Of a stretch of 64,000 nucleotides of DNA, positions 49,082-61,363 are shown piece after piece. Numbering within the stretch: the stretch's first letter is position 1; every line of letters begins with the position of its first letter. A program made the position numbers and the translations under genes. The stretch comes from Epiperipatus broadwayi (taxonomy: Eukaryota; Onychophora; Udeonychophora; Euonychophora; Peripatidae). The notes under the pieces were generated by a model, which saw nothing but the letters and a program-made list of their open reading frames with translations, was not told the DNA's origin and searched no databases. The stretch lies in NCBI GenBank assembly GCA_028023455.1, contig JAQFVV010006197.1, forward strand, positions 18,595,254-18,659,253, read 5' to 3'.

Positions 49082-49802
49082 TAATATGAATGAAATTTGG
49101 GTGTTGCAATCTATTGCTGCCTTTATATATTTATTAATTTTTTGCATTAAAAACCAAAAGAGATGAAAGTATATATGAATTAATAAATGCTAAGAAATTA
49201 AAAAGATGAAAAATAAATTGGTTTATTTAGTAAAAAATAAGATATTTATTAAAATTGTTTTTGAATGACTGAAAATAATATGAATCATTCCTCGATAAAG
49301 TTTTGTGTTCACATAATAATTTGTAAAAAATTTAAATAAAATGGAGGTCTTTGGTCATCCTTTTTTTGATGAAAAGATCATCAATGGCTTCAAAAACATG
49401 ACCAAATACTTTTACTGGGTTTGATAATTATTTTAAATAGTAACCTTAATTAAATAATATTAAATATTCTGATTTTGCTTTCAGACTATGGCCATATTTC
49501 AGCTGGATAAACTGAAAATTGGAAAAATCATACTATAAGACAACTGATCTCATGCTCTGTTATTTGTTTTTAAGATATCTGGAATTACAATTTTTTTATT
49601 ATCATTATCATCATTTTCACACATTATCAATCAATTGAAGGATAAAAGTCTTTCTAAGTTCAATCCATTTTTTTTTTATTTAAGAAAAATATTTACAGTT
49701 TCAGGTAGCTACATTTTGCTGATTACAATAGTTTTTTGTAGAAGTTCGAAGCTTTGCAACCAATCTGTGTGGTGTTGTCATCATATTATTTAGTGCAGTA
49801 GT

Positions 49803-50200
49803 CTAAGATATTGTTTCATCATCGGATGTGGTAATCTGCGCCCATGTGTCCACAAAGAGATGCTCTGGCACAAGGAAGCGATCTCTGTTCTTTGTGTTTA
49901 TTAGTATTTTTTGTATAGTGTTCCAAGGATCACTATGTCTCTGCCTGAAGATATTTTGGCACCTGGTGATCCATAAAGCATGTAGTAAGCATGCTGCTAG
50001 CCTGAAAGTTACATACTTTCCTTCTTTCATTGCTCTGTCAATTGACAGGACATTCCCACAGTCAGGGGGAACACTAGTGATCATTTTGTTTCGAGTATAT
50101 CCCAAGCATGAGCAAGCAAAGACAATGTAGTCCAGAGTCTCTTCATGTGTATTACAAAGTTTACATATGGTGCTTATTTGACAAAACCTCTTTGCATCAC
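49803..50200 (-). pseudogene. LINE C-terminal domain (zf-RVT-like)
   Basis: Minus strand: CKLCNTHEETLDYIVFACSC (about 50110-50170; zinc-finger-like C..C....E...C), then LLHALWITRCQNIFRQRHSD (about 49930-49990), typical of the end of L1/Tx1-type LINE ORF2. Confidence 0.7.
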
Positions 50201-50331
50201 CAAAAAGTAACTGTTGGGCAAAGAGGACATAAACTTAATTATAAAATCAACCACCTTTGGTTCTATCCACCAGTATCTTGACTTCCTGAGCATTTGGTTC
50301 ACTGACAGTTTTAATCGAGTGGTTATCCAGT

Positions 50332-51880
50332 CTACACCTCCCAATATGATTGCTTTGTTTTCTTTATTTGCTCAGTAACTGAAATTAGAGTCCTTAATTG
50401 GTCTTCTAGCTCTTTAATCCATTTACTGGGAATGGGCGGCGGTGTATTTGTATGCTCTACAGAACCTTCACTTTGATCCTGTTCTCTTTTACTGTAGATT
50501 TCTCTGAGCATTGAAAGTGCTTTTTGGACAAAAAACACATTGATGGCATGGAGACAAAGTCCATTCAGGTCGTGCAGTTTCTGCATCTTGGCCAGACTGA
50601 TGGATACAGGTTTCCTCTTCCACATAATCTTGATGCAGGCTGAATTTATAGCATCCTGAAATCCCTTGGTCGGTTTGAAGATCGGCATGTAGTAATTTAT
50701 TTGCAGAAATACCATCCTGTTTAACAGTGCCACCTTGCTTGGGATTGACAGAGAGATCATTGAAAGGGAGTTTGTGACCTTCTTGGTCTTATCCAAAAGA
50801 TCCTGCTGGATGGCCCTCCTCATTGCTGTTTGGAGAGAGCCAACGGGAACTCAAGGAATTTCTGCGGTTTTCCCATATACACCCCTACCATCATGTTTAA
50901 CAATGCCACTTGCCTTGGAATGACAGGGAGATCATTGAGAGGGAGTTTGTTACCTTCTTGGTCTTATCCAAAAGATCCTGCTGGATGGCCCTCCTCATTG
51001 CTGTTTTGGAGAGAGCCACCAGAAACCCAAGGAATTTCTGTAGTTTTCTGTATATCTGGGTGGTACTATAACACCCATACTGATTCTCCAGACCAGGCCA
51101 GATTGAATCTTCCAGCATACCTATACAGCAGTCAGTATAACCATGGAAGGTATTTCTCAGAAGGGAGAAAGATGGTAACATCATCCACATATGAAAGGTG
51201 GTGGAGCTCCTCCCTTAGTGCCGGCACATAGACTCCTAACAGTTCTTTTTACGCTTCTTCTAGTAGGGGATTCAAGTAGATAATAAAACACAGGGTGCTT
51301 AGTGGGGATCCCTGGGGAAATGACAGGTGCAGTCTGAACCAGGGGCCAGGGAATCATCTAGAGATGTGTGAATCGACCTATTCAACAACAAGTTAGCAAT
51401 GATTCTAACATAGACAACTGGTACTCCATAGTGCCTTAGCAAGGACAGTAGTTTTACTGGTACCATGAAGTCAAAGACGGCCACAAAGTCTACCTGAACA
51501 GCAATAGGCCCTGATTTTACTATGTGATCTTACATGTTCCACCAGCAGCATGAAGCACCACACTGCTTCAATGGTGGATGAGTCCTTGGGAGCGAACAGG
51601 TGTATAGAGATCCTGAGTAACTACTGCTGGATCCTATCCTTAACCAGTGATTTAATTGTCTTGATGATCAGTGGAGACATGGATATGGGTCTAATGTTAG
51701 ATAAAGTGGATGGATTGGTAGTTTTTTTCCTGAATGGTACAAGAGCAATTGGATACAGTTTGGGAATACTTTGAAAGTCCCTGGTCAGTATATCAACAAC
51801 TCTGTGTACTATCAGAACTGTGAAATGACTAAGGTGGAGCAATACAAATCGGGGAATATCATGTAGGCCAGGATGCACAT
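50332..51880 (-). pseudogene. LINE reverse transcriptase, broken
   Basis: Minus strand: SNIRPISMSPLIIKTI (about 51640-51700), FDFMVPVKLLSLLRHYGVP (about 51410-51475), QGSPLSTLCFIIYLNPLLEE (about 51250-51310), catalytic YVDDVTIFL (about 51165-51190), then TNSLSMISLSIPSKVALLN and the L1/Tx1-type 'W.rkp..isl....GGL' equivalent (MWKRKPVSISLAKMQKLHD). A tandem duplication of 175 bp repeats the MRRAIQQDLLDKTKK region, at 50740-50870 and 50915-51045. Confidence 0.8.
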
Positions 51881-52574
51881 GTTCAGGATAGGATCGGAGC
51901 TTCTGGATGATTTGTTTCTCTTATATTATGTCTCTACCAACTTCTTGTCTATCATCCCAGATGTTGCTGATGACAAATTTTTGGCTTTGAAGTTTTCTCT
52001 TGAAGTAATCTTGAATCTTATCTAGCATTGCACCCCCCAGAGTAATCATAGTTGTCTATGTTGATCAGTGAAGGGGTAGGACTCTTGTAGCACCAATGAC
52101 CCATCTCAGGTTGCTCCGCATCCAATTTTGTGTTGCTAAATATATCTTGGCTCTCTTTGTCGCTACATATTGTGTGAGCACCCTCTGTTTCTACCTGTAC
52201 TGTTTTTTTAACAACAGGATCTCCCTAACACTAGCATCAATCAGTAATAATTTACTGACTCTCACCAATGAAATCCAGCTCCCTGCGCAGCCTATTTGGG
52301 CCCTTGGTTTTATAGGTGTAACTATAAGGGAGCTTAGGACCCCTACAAAGGCTGACTAAGCCTCAAGAGGTGGCAATGAGAGAAGCTGGATCTTGTGGAA
52401 GAGGATATATGCCTCTGAGAAGATCCATTCGGGTGTGCTGGCCTTGTTAAGCATTCTTATTGTTTTGATTTGGCATGAAGCAGTCAATGATATGGGATCC
52501 AGTTGAAGGGCAATCAACATAGCCATGTGATTCGTGAATGGAATACAATGAGGGATGCAGTTCATGGTTTTGTG

Positions 52575-53034
52575 CTACCATGTGTAGAATGGGGATGCAT
52601 TGATGGGAAAGCATCCCTTCCCACACAACAGCACTCTGTTGAGTCTATGCAAATATCTTTGATTGGATTGTTGATAGGCCATGTCGAAGTTCCCGAAAAG
52701 AATGATAGGTGACACTACTGATGCAAAGATAGAGTTGATTCTGCTTATTGTGAAGTCGATTAATCTGGAGTCTTTCTGCATGTAGACATAAATTAGAATT
52801 AATGACATTCCAGAGATTGTTGTGATTTCTATTATAAGTAAGTCCATTATTTTTATTAAGGTATAAAATTTTGCTTCTTTCTATATTCAGCTGTTTATTG
52901 ATGAATATAGTGACATTTGAGGTGGCTATGTTTGATAGGTAGAACTGAAAAACTCCAAACTGATTGAGGATTTGTATTATTTTACTATTGATATTCCAGT
53001 GAAGCTTGGTTTCATGCAGGAATACTATATGCAT
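52575..53034 (-). pseudogene. LINE APE-type endonuclease, broken
   Basis: Minus strand: HIVFLHETKLH (about 53000-53030; family form D..FLQETKL with the catalytic Glu) and ILFGNFDMAYQ (about 52680-52705; family form GGDFN, here with the Asp replaced by Asn). Two frames are needed to read it. Confidence 0.75.
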
Positions 53035-53389
53035 CTGGCTATTTTTCAGCCATCTTTGTAGTGCATATGCTCTATCTAAGGAGTTTAATCCTCTGACTTT
53101 TCATGCTGCTGATAGTACGTTGCATGATGATGGTGTTTTAGGACAATTACTTGCTGATTTACTGATCTATGCATTAATCTTCTTGGAATTATCAATTTGT
53201 TTCTGAGGTTCCCGAGAACTCCTGCAATGAGGAGAGCATGTCGATTTCAGGGCCTCCACTTGACCCAAGCCATCTGAGGTAGCTGATGTATTTTTTTGGT
53301 CTTTGATTTGTCCAACAACCTGGTTGCCGCTGGGATGGGTATACTGCAGCTCTCCATTAGTTTTGTGTCTGCTATTCTAAATCTCTTTA

Positions 53390-54014
53390 TCATACTTCTT
53401 CCTCAGACTCCTGGGTCCAGTACTTACTGGCTGAGCTAGTGCTTTGAAATCGGACCACAAAATTACAGACTCTTTCATATTGAGAGCCAGAGGCATCCTG
53501 CTTCTTCCTCTTGCTTGGGTGATTTGTAGGATGACTTACAGAGCTAAGTGCTGTATCTTTATTTTGGTTACTTACAGTAGTTTTATCTGACAATTCATTT
53601 ATGGATCGGCTGTCCTCTGGAGGACTGTATCCTCCTTGCTTGAGGTCAACTAGCATGAGGTGCTCTGCCATTAGCTCCTTCTTAATTGAATCCATTATCC
53701 TAACACCTAGCTCTGTTTGCTGCTTTTGATATTCCGCTAGCTCAAACCAGTTGTAATGAGACTCTGCAGCTTCAGCTCCATAGGAAGAGGCCATGGGTCT
53801 TGTACTATCACACATCTGTGGGCTCTACTATCCTATCCTTACACCTTTGACATATTTTTCTTGGGCAGGCTTTTACCAGATGTGACCTCTCCTTATATAT
53901 AAAACACTGTGGTTGCACTCCACTCTCCTCTACTGAGGGAAGATTAAGTAGAGACACTCCACTTGCAAGCTTGATAGTAATGGACACCATAATGGACATG
54001 GTGTTTGTTAACAT
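53390..54014 (-). pseudogene. LINE ORF1 with degenerate zinc knuckle
   Basis: Minus strand. CFIYKERSHLVKAC (about 53870-53910) fits a CCHC knuckle with the second Cys replaced by Tyr, followed by PRKICQRC. Downstream a Lys/Arg-rich stretch (SKRKKQD) and a Ser/acidic end (TQESEEEV). It is read in two overlapping frames (53808-54014 and 53390-53815), so one frameshift. Confidence 0.7.
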
Positions 54015-54179
54015 GAAATTTGATGAGACTTACATCATAGTAATAAAATTTAGGTGTTGTGTGACTTACCTCGATATTAATGTGCCTTAGTTTTGTATCT
54101 AATTATTCAAATTTTATCATTAACATAATTCAGAATATTATCTTTTCTCAAAGAGTGTTTCATTGTCACTGTTCCATGT

Positions 54180-54500
54180 CGTACAGTGTCCATTCTACTT
54201 GATGCCATTCAACAAAATATAAGACAAGGATTAACAATTTATTCTAACTGTTGGAAGGCCTGTAAAACTGATGAATTAAAAAAATGCAGGATTTGAACAT
54301 TTTAAAGTTAATCATAATTATAATTTTGTCAATCCTGCCACTGGGGCACATACCCAAGACATAGACAGACTTTGGGAACAGAGGGAACTACTCGCAAACA
54401 CATGGATTCCTATTTAGCTGAGTTCATGTGGTGGTGATTGCATCAAGAAGAAGATTTGTTTGTTACAATTTTAGAAGCCATTAGCAAAGTGTAATTATTT
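54180..54500 (+). pseudogene. Merlin-like (ISXO2-type DDE) transposase fragment
   Basis: Plus strand in at least two frames: ILLDAIQQNIRQGLTIYSNCWKA (about 54190-54260), then after a frameshift [16 protein letters not shown] (54289-54336), [13 protein letters not shown] (about 54337-54375), and [12 protein letters not shown] (about 54400-54435). This matches the C-terminal half of ISXO2/Merlin transposases, where NHS..FV.P.TGAHTQ.IE..W is diagnostic. The second catalytic Asp, expected in YSDCWKAY, is Asn here (codon 54246-54248). Inactive. Confidence 0.82.
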
Positions 54501-57500
54501 TTTAAATTCATTTTGTTGTTTTTTTACTTTAATTAAACATTAGAATACAAAATTGTTTTTGTCTTTTTTACTTTCACTTTCATTAAATACTCCCAATTAA
54601 GCTACATACTACCAGTTAGTTAGTAATTACATATTTTATTTTTTTTTTTATTCTTTCATTAAATACCAAATTATTATTTATTTCAGTATATTAGTTAGTA
54701 CTTAAGTTGTTGGTTTTGTTTTTTAGTTTAATTAAATGTTAGAATACAAAATTGTTATTTGGTCTTTTTTACTTGACTCTCATTAAACAGTAATCTCTGT
54801 AACTGTATAATTATCTCCGACTATTGGAAATAAGCAAATGCCCTTGCTTTTTATTATCTTGTAAAGGTATAATTAATTAAAATGGGATAAAATTATGGAA
54901 ATTTTTTTTTTTAATTATCATTCATACAACTTCTCTTTTGTAAAGAAATAAAACTTTTCTTTTTTCTCTTATTAATGTTAGAGATATGAAAAAATATGTT
55001 GTGTGTGTATTGATTAAATATTTACAATTAATTAAAAGATTTATTTGTGGATTTAATTAATCAAAATTAATCATGATAAAAAAAAAAAACTGACAGCACT
55101 TTTCTTTTCATCTGTATTGCTATATATTAGATTTAAAGTTATGATGCTTCACTTGTCATTTGGCAGAGAGAAAAGAAGATAAGCTGTATTGTTGAAAAAA
55201 AACATTAAGCAGGTAAAAAGTTAATTGAAGCCTTATCCCGAAAGTCTCTGGAATGCTGGTGAAAATACTCAACCATCTTTCATTATTGTGTGCCATCAAT
55301 CACTTCCAGAAAATAAACACTATTATCGCATGAATTACTAATTCTTGCCTTGCCAGAATGCTGATTTGATTGAAGAAAAAAAAAGATGGAGTAGAAGCTC
55401 ATCTAGTACATCAGTCTTTTTTCTATACATTATTGCAGAGTTCAAATGCTGACATAATGGCGGAAATGATCCTGTAAAATATAATTTTACATATGATGAA
55501 TATGCTGGAAGGTTGAACTGTGTGTCAAGTTTTTTAAAAAGAGAAAAGAAAGAAGTATAACAGATTAAAATATTTTTTTTCTTTTTTAATACTGAAGAGA
55601 ACTTAGCTCCAGATATTTTATTTTTTTGCATCTATAAATTAAATGTTTAAATACAAAACATATGCCCCAGAAAGTAAGATTGTGTATTTAATTTTAAAAT
55701 ATATCTTCAACCTATTTAATGTTTTTATTATTATTTTCATCATTATTGATTAAAGCAAAAAATTATCAATTTTATTCATTACAATTCATAATCAAAATAC
55801 ATTCCCTCAATTTTGGATTATAAATGTTATTTTGCCTGAAGCTAAAAATTTAATAATTATAATGATTTAGAAAATGTTAAAACATATAACAACAGAACAG
55901 ATTTGAATTTGTAATAAAGGGAATTTATTTAAAGCTGAGCGCTTTCAATACTGAATAGTATCATAATCATAGCATCATATGATTAAAGGAATTTGAAATC
56001 TAGATTTAGTCACTTTTGAATATGAAAGGATAGATTATCAAAATTGAATTTTTAGAAATGGATTTATATACTAGTGATGAAAATAGTAGCGACAAGGGCC
56101 ATTTTTTAAGAAAGACTGATGCTAGAATCATTTTTATTGATGGCATTATCATCTTAGATCATACCTCCTTCACCTTTCTCTTTCTTCATCTCTTTCAGAA
56201 CAAGTGATGTCAGCCATAGAGAAATCACCTGAATGTGTGATCCAAGAAAATGGAAGAGTATTCATTGTTTTCTTGACCCAGTTGTATAGATAATTATGCT
56301 GGGCAAAGTCTTGTAGATAAGTTAGTTTGGATTTCACCATAATAAGTCTTTAAGCAATTAGGTTCTTTGCAATTAATTTTGTACACAGTTTTGTCTTTGG
56401 TCATCATAATCATAAATCCATTTTGAGCAAAAAAATAATGATTTCATGTATTATGTAATTAATTATCAACTTTATATAATCAAAAGTTACCAAATGCAAG
56501 CTAAAAATATCATTTATTTGCTCAATTTTAAATCCATAATCTCATAATTTATTTCTGATATTCCAAGACAAAGGTGACTAGCAATATAAACATAACAAAT
56601 AAAGTATCAGCAAAAAAAAAAAAAGATTTAGTCATTTACATTGTTAGAATTACAGCAATCAAATGTACATTATCTTTTTTTATCTTATAATTTCTACTGT
56701 ATTCGTGTAAAACAAGTTTTAAAAAAAACAACAGCACTGCAAAAAAAAAAACACCCTCAATGTTTTGTTGACTAGATATTACAAAAATAAAAATCTTTGA
56801 TAAGAGATCATAAAGTGCATCAAAAATTTAAATATACATTCATCTTGTGATTTTTTTACAAGATTTATTTTCACTTAACAAATCGTGATACAGGAAATAT
56901 TCCCTAATTACATAAAAAACAAAATGGTGGATCATCAATGAACAAATTATAAATTTTTTTAAAAAAAATTATATCTACTGAAATGTTTTTATATAGTATA
57001 TTTCAGTAGATATAAATAAATTAATTATTCATTAATGGGTGCTTTTTTCAATTTCAAGCTTTGTTTAAGTTTACATATTTTTAATTTAAGAGAATGAATT
57101 CATTTTTCCCCCATAGGAATTCAATATAATTGATTGTTTTTTATGTAAGACTTGATTTATGAGGCATTTTAGGAAACCAATTGAGCTTGCTGATTAGAAT
57201 AAAGATGTGTATTTTATGTTACATATGCTTCACTTCTGAAAAATGAATTGCTTGATAATGGAAAATGAAAATAGACTGTATTCATATTTATCCATAACTT
57301 GAATGTTCATATACTGCTGGCATGGTCATATGAATATCCCCATAATATTTATTACAAGCTTAATATAGAAAATCTGATGTGTAGATGGCATGTAATATAA
57401 GTAAAAAGATAAAATACCAGAAAAGAAAAAAAATGCTGGTGAAGACCAAAAGATACACAATGGAAATGACTAAGTGTTTGAAAAACCACATACTAGCTAA

Positions 57501-57690
57501 ACTAAGCTCATAGTTAAGTATAGTCCTTCAGAAAATAACATAAATTTTATGTCTTCTAAGATTAATGAGTAATAAAAATATAATCCTCAGTGAATGTGAT
57601 TATGACAAGTGTAACTAACAAAAGAAAGGGGAACATGACTAAGTATATGGTTATAATGGAGACTGTCAAGGTTCAATCATAGACATTTCC
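54500..57690. other. AT-rich intergenic DNA, nothing recognised
   Basis: Repeated TTAGAATACAAAATTGTT blocks at about 54540 and 54740 suggest a local duplication of about 200 bp. No recognisable gene. Confidence 0.55.
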
Positions 57691-57703
57691 CTTCAAGAGG
57701 CTT

Positions 57704-57895
57704 ATGATCTACAAATGTGATTACAAGTATAAACTTTTGTTCATTAAACAACAAAAAAATTCTGAGCCAGTGCTACAAGAATTCAATTTCGACATGTTAG
57801 AGAAATTCCAGAAATATACTTTGGAAGTTCGATCGAAATTAAAACATGAGCTCTCTCTATTTTCAATTGTTTTATTTACTTTTTTTTTTTTTTAA
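57704..57895 (+). other. Short open segment with balanced codons, uncertain
   Basis: 63 codons. The central part (SEPVLQEFNFDMLEKFQ then EVRSKLKHE) is more protein-like than the AT-driven frames around it, but no domain is recognised and no convincing splice sites frame it. It could be an exon of an unknown gene or a relic. Confidence 0.2.
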
Positions 57896-58024
57896 TGTAA
57901 CATATTTTACTCTTTCAACAATAGAAGCGGTATAGGTGGTCTTTTATGATTACTTTTTGAACTGAACTATCTTCACAGCTTTTTGAATTAATTCTGTATT
58001 GTTTACATCAATTCTGATCTGTAA

Positions 58025-58100
58025 ACAGATAGCACAATGATAATATAATTATCTCGATTTTTACAGATAGCACAATGATAATATAATTATCTCGATTTTT
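58025..58100. repeat. Exact two-copy tandem duplication, 38-bp unit
   Basis: A unit starting ACAGATAGCACAATG is present at 58025-58062 and 58063-58100. Confidence 0.9.
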
Positions 58101-60450
58101 ATTAATGAGAAAAATTAGGGTTTGGAATTAACAGACGGCAAGCTGAAGATCAATAAACGATTCTGTTTTTGCTACGTTTTATAATGGTCTTGGTTAATTA
58201 ACCGAGCATAACTTCGTTGCGAATAATCAGTTAAAAAATGTAAGTAGTTACCCAGAAGTAGCTACATATTGATTTTATTAGTTGTGTTGAAACTCCATGG
58301 CGAAGTTAGATAAGGTATTGTTTATATCTTTTATAGCTGAGATACAGAACGGATAATTGTGAAAAGGATGTTGATAGAATTATTAGTCTAGATTTTATTG
58401 GTTCCATTTACTTATTTAAAACAAACATTAACTGATAAATGATTGGTAACATTACTTTCAATTGTTTTTTATTCACGCTTCTTGATTCGTTGGATAACTG
58501 CACATTTTAACACGAGTTAACCAATCACATTTTTCAGATAAGGTAACCGTTTAACATGAATTGCTCTCCGAACATTGTTATTGTAAAGAATCATTTAAAA
58601 AAAAAAAGGAGTTTGTAATAAAAAGATTTTTAAAATGGTTTCTAATCTTATGAAACTCAAACAAAATCTCCCTTGCCACAAATATTTTAATTTTTCGATA
58701 GACAGGAATGCTAAAGTTAGCTGAACTTTAAGTATTACCATAACTTATTGTTTATATATATCATGTGCGTTTGAAAAAAGGTAAGGGAAGAGCAAACACA
58801 CACTTTGAGGGTTTATTTACATCATTAATTTATCTTTTTTTAAGTAAAAAAGAACACATTTAACAAAAGCACAATATACTAAAATCGATATCACATTTTA
58901 TAAAAACAAACGAGTTATTGAACTCTAAATATTGAAGTATTCATTAGAGCAAATAGAGTTACGACTACTTTTCATTTTAAAAAAATATATACTTTTTAAG
59001 ACTCTAAGACAGTGATCTTCATACCTGCAGATGAGTTAAAATGTCACAGTATACATAAATAGATATTGATTATTATCAGTGTGCATAATATAGTCATTTT
59101 TCAAATTCAAAACAATTTATTATCTGAGGAAGTCTTTTCTCTAGGTTTATGACCTAAGTGAAGCCACTTTATAAATTAACATGTGACAGAATTTTATAAT
59201 TAAAGTTGATCTTTTATGTCTAAAAACAAAGTATTTAAGATTAAAACAAGTACCAACATAAAATAGAATGAGTTTACATAACTGAAGAGCAATGAATAGT
59301 GTAATTTTCTAGTTGATAAAAAGTTGTCATAAAATTTTACCTTTTCTTTTATATTGCACATAGTGGTGTGCAAAAGTCTTTTTAAAATTAATGATAATAT
59401 ATAGAGGAATGAATTTCCTGATGTGTTTTTTAATTGGAAGAATCTAAATCTAGATTAAAATCCCCATCTTGCTGTTAATGTTATATTAAGTGACTTGTGA
59501 ACTGAAAAAATATGAGATCTAGAAAATTTTTAAGATCCCATATATTTATGTTCTGCTTCATCAATCTGTTACAACGTAAATTAATTTGTCGATCAGAAAC
59601 AATGTGCCCAGATCAGTATTACTAGACAAAGCCAGATGCTTTTTCTACTGAAGAACATACCTACTAGAGAAAGTATTGGCATACGTTTTTGGGATTGAGT
59701 TTTATATAAAATTTAATGCTGTTTGCTTTGATTTAATGATGTCCATTTCTGATTATAACTTTTTCCAAATCCATGAAATTAGCAATGTTTCCAAGAGTAG
59801 CAACAAATATTTATTCATCAAATTCATTAGGAGGGATTTAATGCTCTTACTTGTAGTATTGGATTGTGATATTTGATAACTTAGTATTGTTTATTTCTGA
59901 GGGTTTTGCCCTACAATTGGTCTTTCTTTTGTGGTGTTGCTAGAACCTGAATTCTTGATCAGAAAGTAGAGATGAAGTCCACTGGAATGATTGATAACAT
60001 TTAAGTAATCACTATGAAAGAAAATGCTTTAAAGCATATTCTTCATTGTGTTGATCCAGTTATTAAATTTTCATAAAAAAGATGAACGCAGCAGCATTTT
60101 GGGAAAGTTACTGATCTCACTTTAAAAATAAAATATACAATGTTATTTTTATAGCATAAAAAACTTTTTGTTTATGCAATATCATATATGAATTTGTCCA
60201 TTAATTAGTCACATTACAAGTATATAAATACTTATTAATCATTTTTAAATTACTTATTTCTTATATTATAATTATTTTGGTGCTTCGGCAAATCAGAGAC
60301 CTAGAAGCATTGTTACTAATCCTGATGATTTTCAATTCAGGGATCTTTACTTCCTGAATTATTTGGTGGCGAATCTTTTTTACATGTGCGTGCCAAAATT
60401 TTCCAAAAAATATTTATTGAATGATTTGCGTGCCGTGCAATTATTAAATC

Positions 60451-60534
60451 AAAATATAAACAACTGAATTATTGCAGTTTTTTAAAAGTATAAAAATATA
60501 AACAACTGAATTATTGCAGTTTTTTAAAAGTATA
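60451..60534. repeat. Exact two-copy tandem duplication, 42-bp unit
   Basis: A unit starting AAAATATAAACAACTG is present at 60451-60492 and 60493-60534. Confidence 0.9.
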
Positions 60535-60780
60535 TAAAACAAAATAATAATAATTAAACAAAATTTCTAAATAAGGTTAAATGCAAGTGAACGATATTTA
60601 TTTAGAAGAGCATAAGTTGAATAAAATATAATAGTAAAAAATTAATAGTAATTAAAACAATATTTTGGAAATAAATATATAAAATCAATGTAAATATATA
60701 ATATTTAATGAGATTTTTGCTGTTATATATTGAATGCCAAATATTTTATATCTGGTTTATATTTTGTCATTTTTAATAAT

Positions 60781-61264
60781 TGAAATATAGGCACTCTTCA
60801 TATACCTGGAGCTTAATTGTATATATAGGGGATTTGAACTCATACTTTCAAGCACCTTTAATTATCCACACTATCTAATACACGTAGAAAAGATAAACAA
60901 TTACCAATATATGTATTTCGTGCTGAACCAGCACTCATCAGTTGGTCCAAATTATCAACTCTCATATATAGATAATCAGTGCTCATTTTATATTAAGATA
61001 ACAAATCTTCATACTTTAATGGACAGACTTCAATCTACTCCAATTCTTCAGGCATCCATATTATTGAAAATCTGACGACAGAATGCCCAAATCCCATACT
61101 GATGCCAATATTGTTGTTATGCCCACGTTGACTTTAAGTCAATAGGACTCCACATGTATATGACCATATCCATTTAAATTCTATGTGTGTGGTCATGTGT
61201 ATCAGTGGAGATAATGTGGATAGTTGAAAGGCGCTTGAAAGTCAGTTCAAATTCCCTATATTTA
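60781..61264. mobile_element. Family C ribozyme element (C2) with exact 13-bp TSD
   Basis: Flanked by CATTTTTAATAAT at 60768-60780 and 61265-61277. It has one left-pointing hammerhead (60899-60953). The right end (61195-61260) is an inverted copy of the left end (60824-60884), so both ends are the region downstream of the ribozyme. Each end carries a Pol III B-box-like GAACTCA/GTTCAAATTCC segment. Length 484 bp. Confidence 0.88.
60899..60953 (-). ncRNA. Hammerhead ribozyme C2 (type I, best family C copy)
   Basis: Minus strand: AATT, TGG, ACCAA, CTGATGA, GTGCT-GGTTC-AGCAC (5-bp helix II), GAAA, helix III ATA-CA-TAT, cleavage base A, TTGGT, AATT. Inner helix I ACCAA/TTGGT and outer AATT/AATT pair without mismatch. 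In copies C3 and C4 the outer pair is AATC/GATT, a compensatory difference. Confidence 0.88.
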
Positions 61265-61363
61265 CATTTTTAATAATGTACATGCCAACTGGATTCATCT
61301 GTCATTCTATTTCTCGAACTGTCTTATAATTAAATTTGTTTCTGAAAACAATAATTCACATAC

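Larger units (their letters stand above)
49668..54030 (-). mobile_element. Tx1/L1-like non-LTR retrotransposon, nearly full length, decayed
   Basis: Minus strand, from about 54030 down to a T-run at 49668 (poly-A tail of the element). In order: ORF1 with a zinc-knuckle region and a charged tail, an APE-type endonuclease, a reverse transcriptase with YVDD, an L1/Tx1-type thumb region and a Cys/His C-terminal part. Base composition is more mixed than the surrounding host DNA. Frameshifts and stops break every domain. A tandem duplication of 175 bp lies in the RT region. Confidence 0.85.
57900..60765. other. Intergenic DNA, nothing recognised
   Basis: Contains two exact tandem duplications (58025-58100 and 60451-60534), and otherwise no recognisable genes or shared repeats. 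The open frame at 59676-59876 is not convincing. Confidence 0.5.

Noticed and set aside
50830-51231. 133-codon plus-strand frame
   Set aside because: Antisense shadow of the minus-strand LINE reverse transcriptase, including its 175-bp duplication.
61073-61079. CTGACGA in the family C element, considered as another hammerhead core
   Set aside because: No GAAA follows within a workable helix II distance, and other copies read CTTATGA or ATGATGG there.
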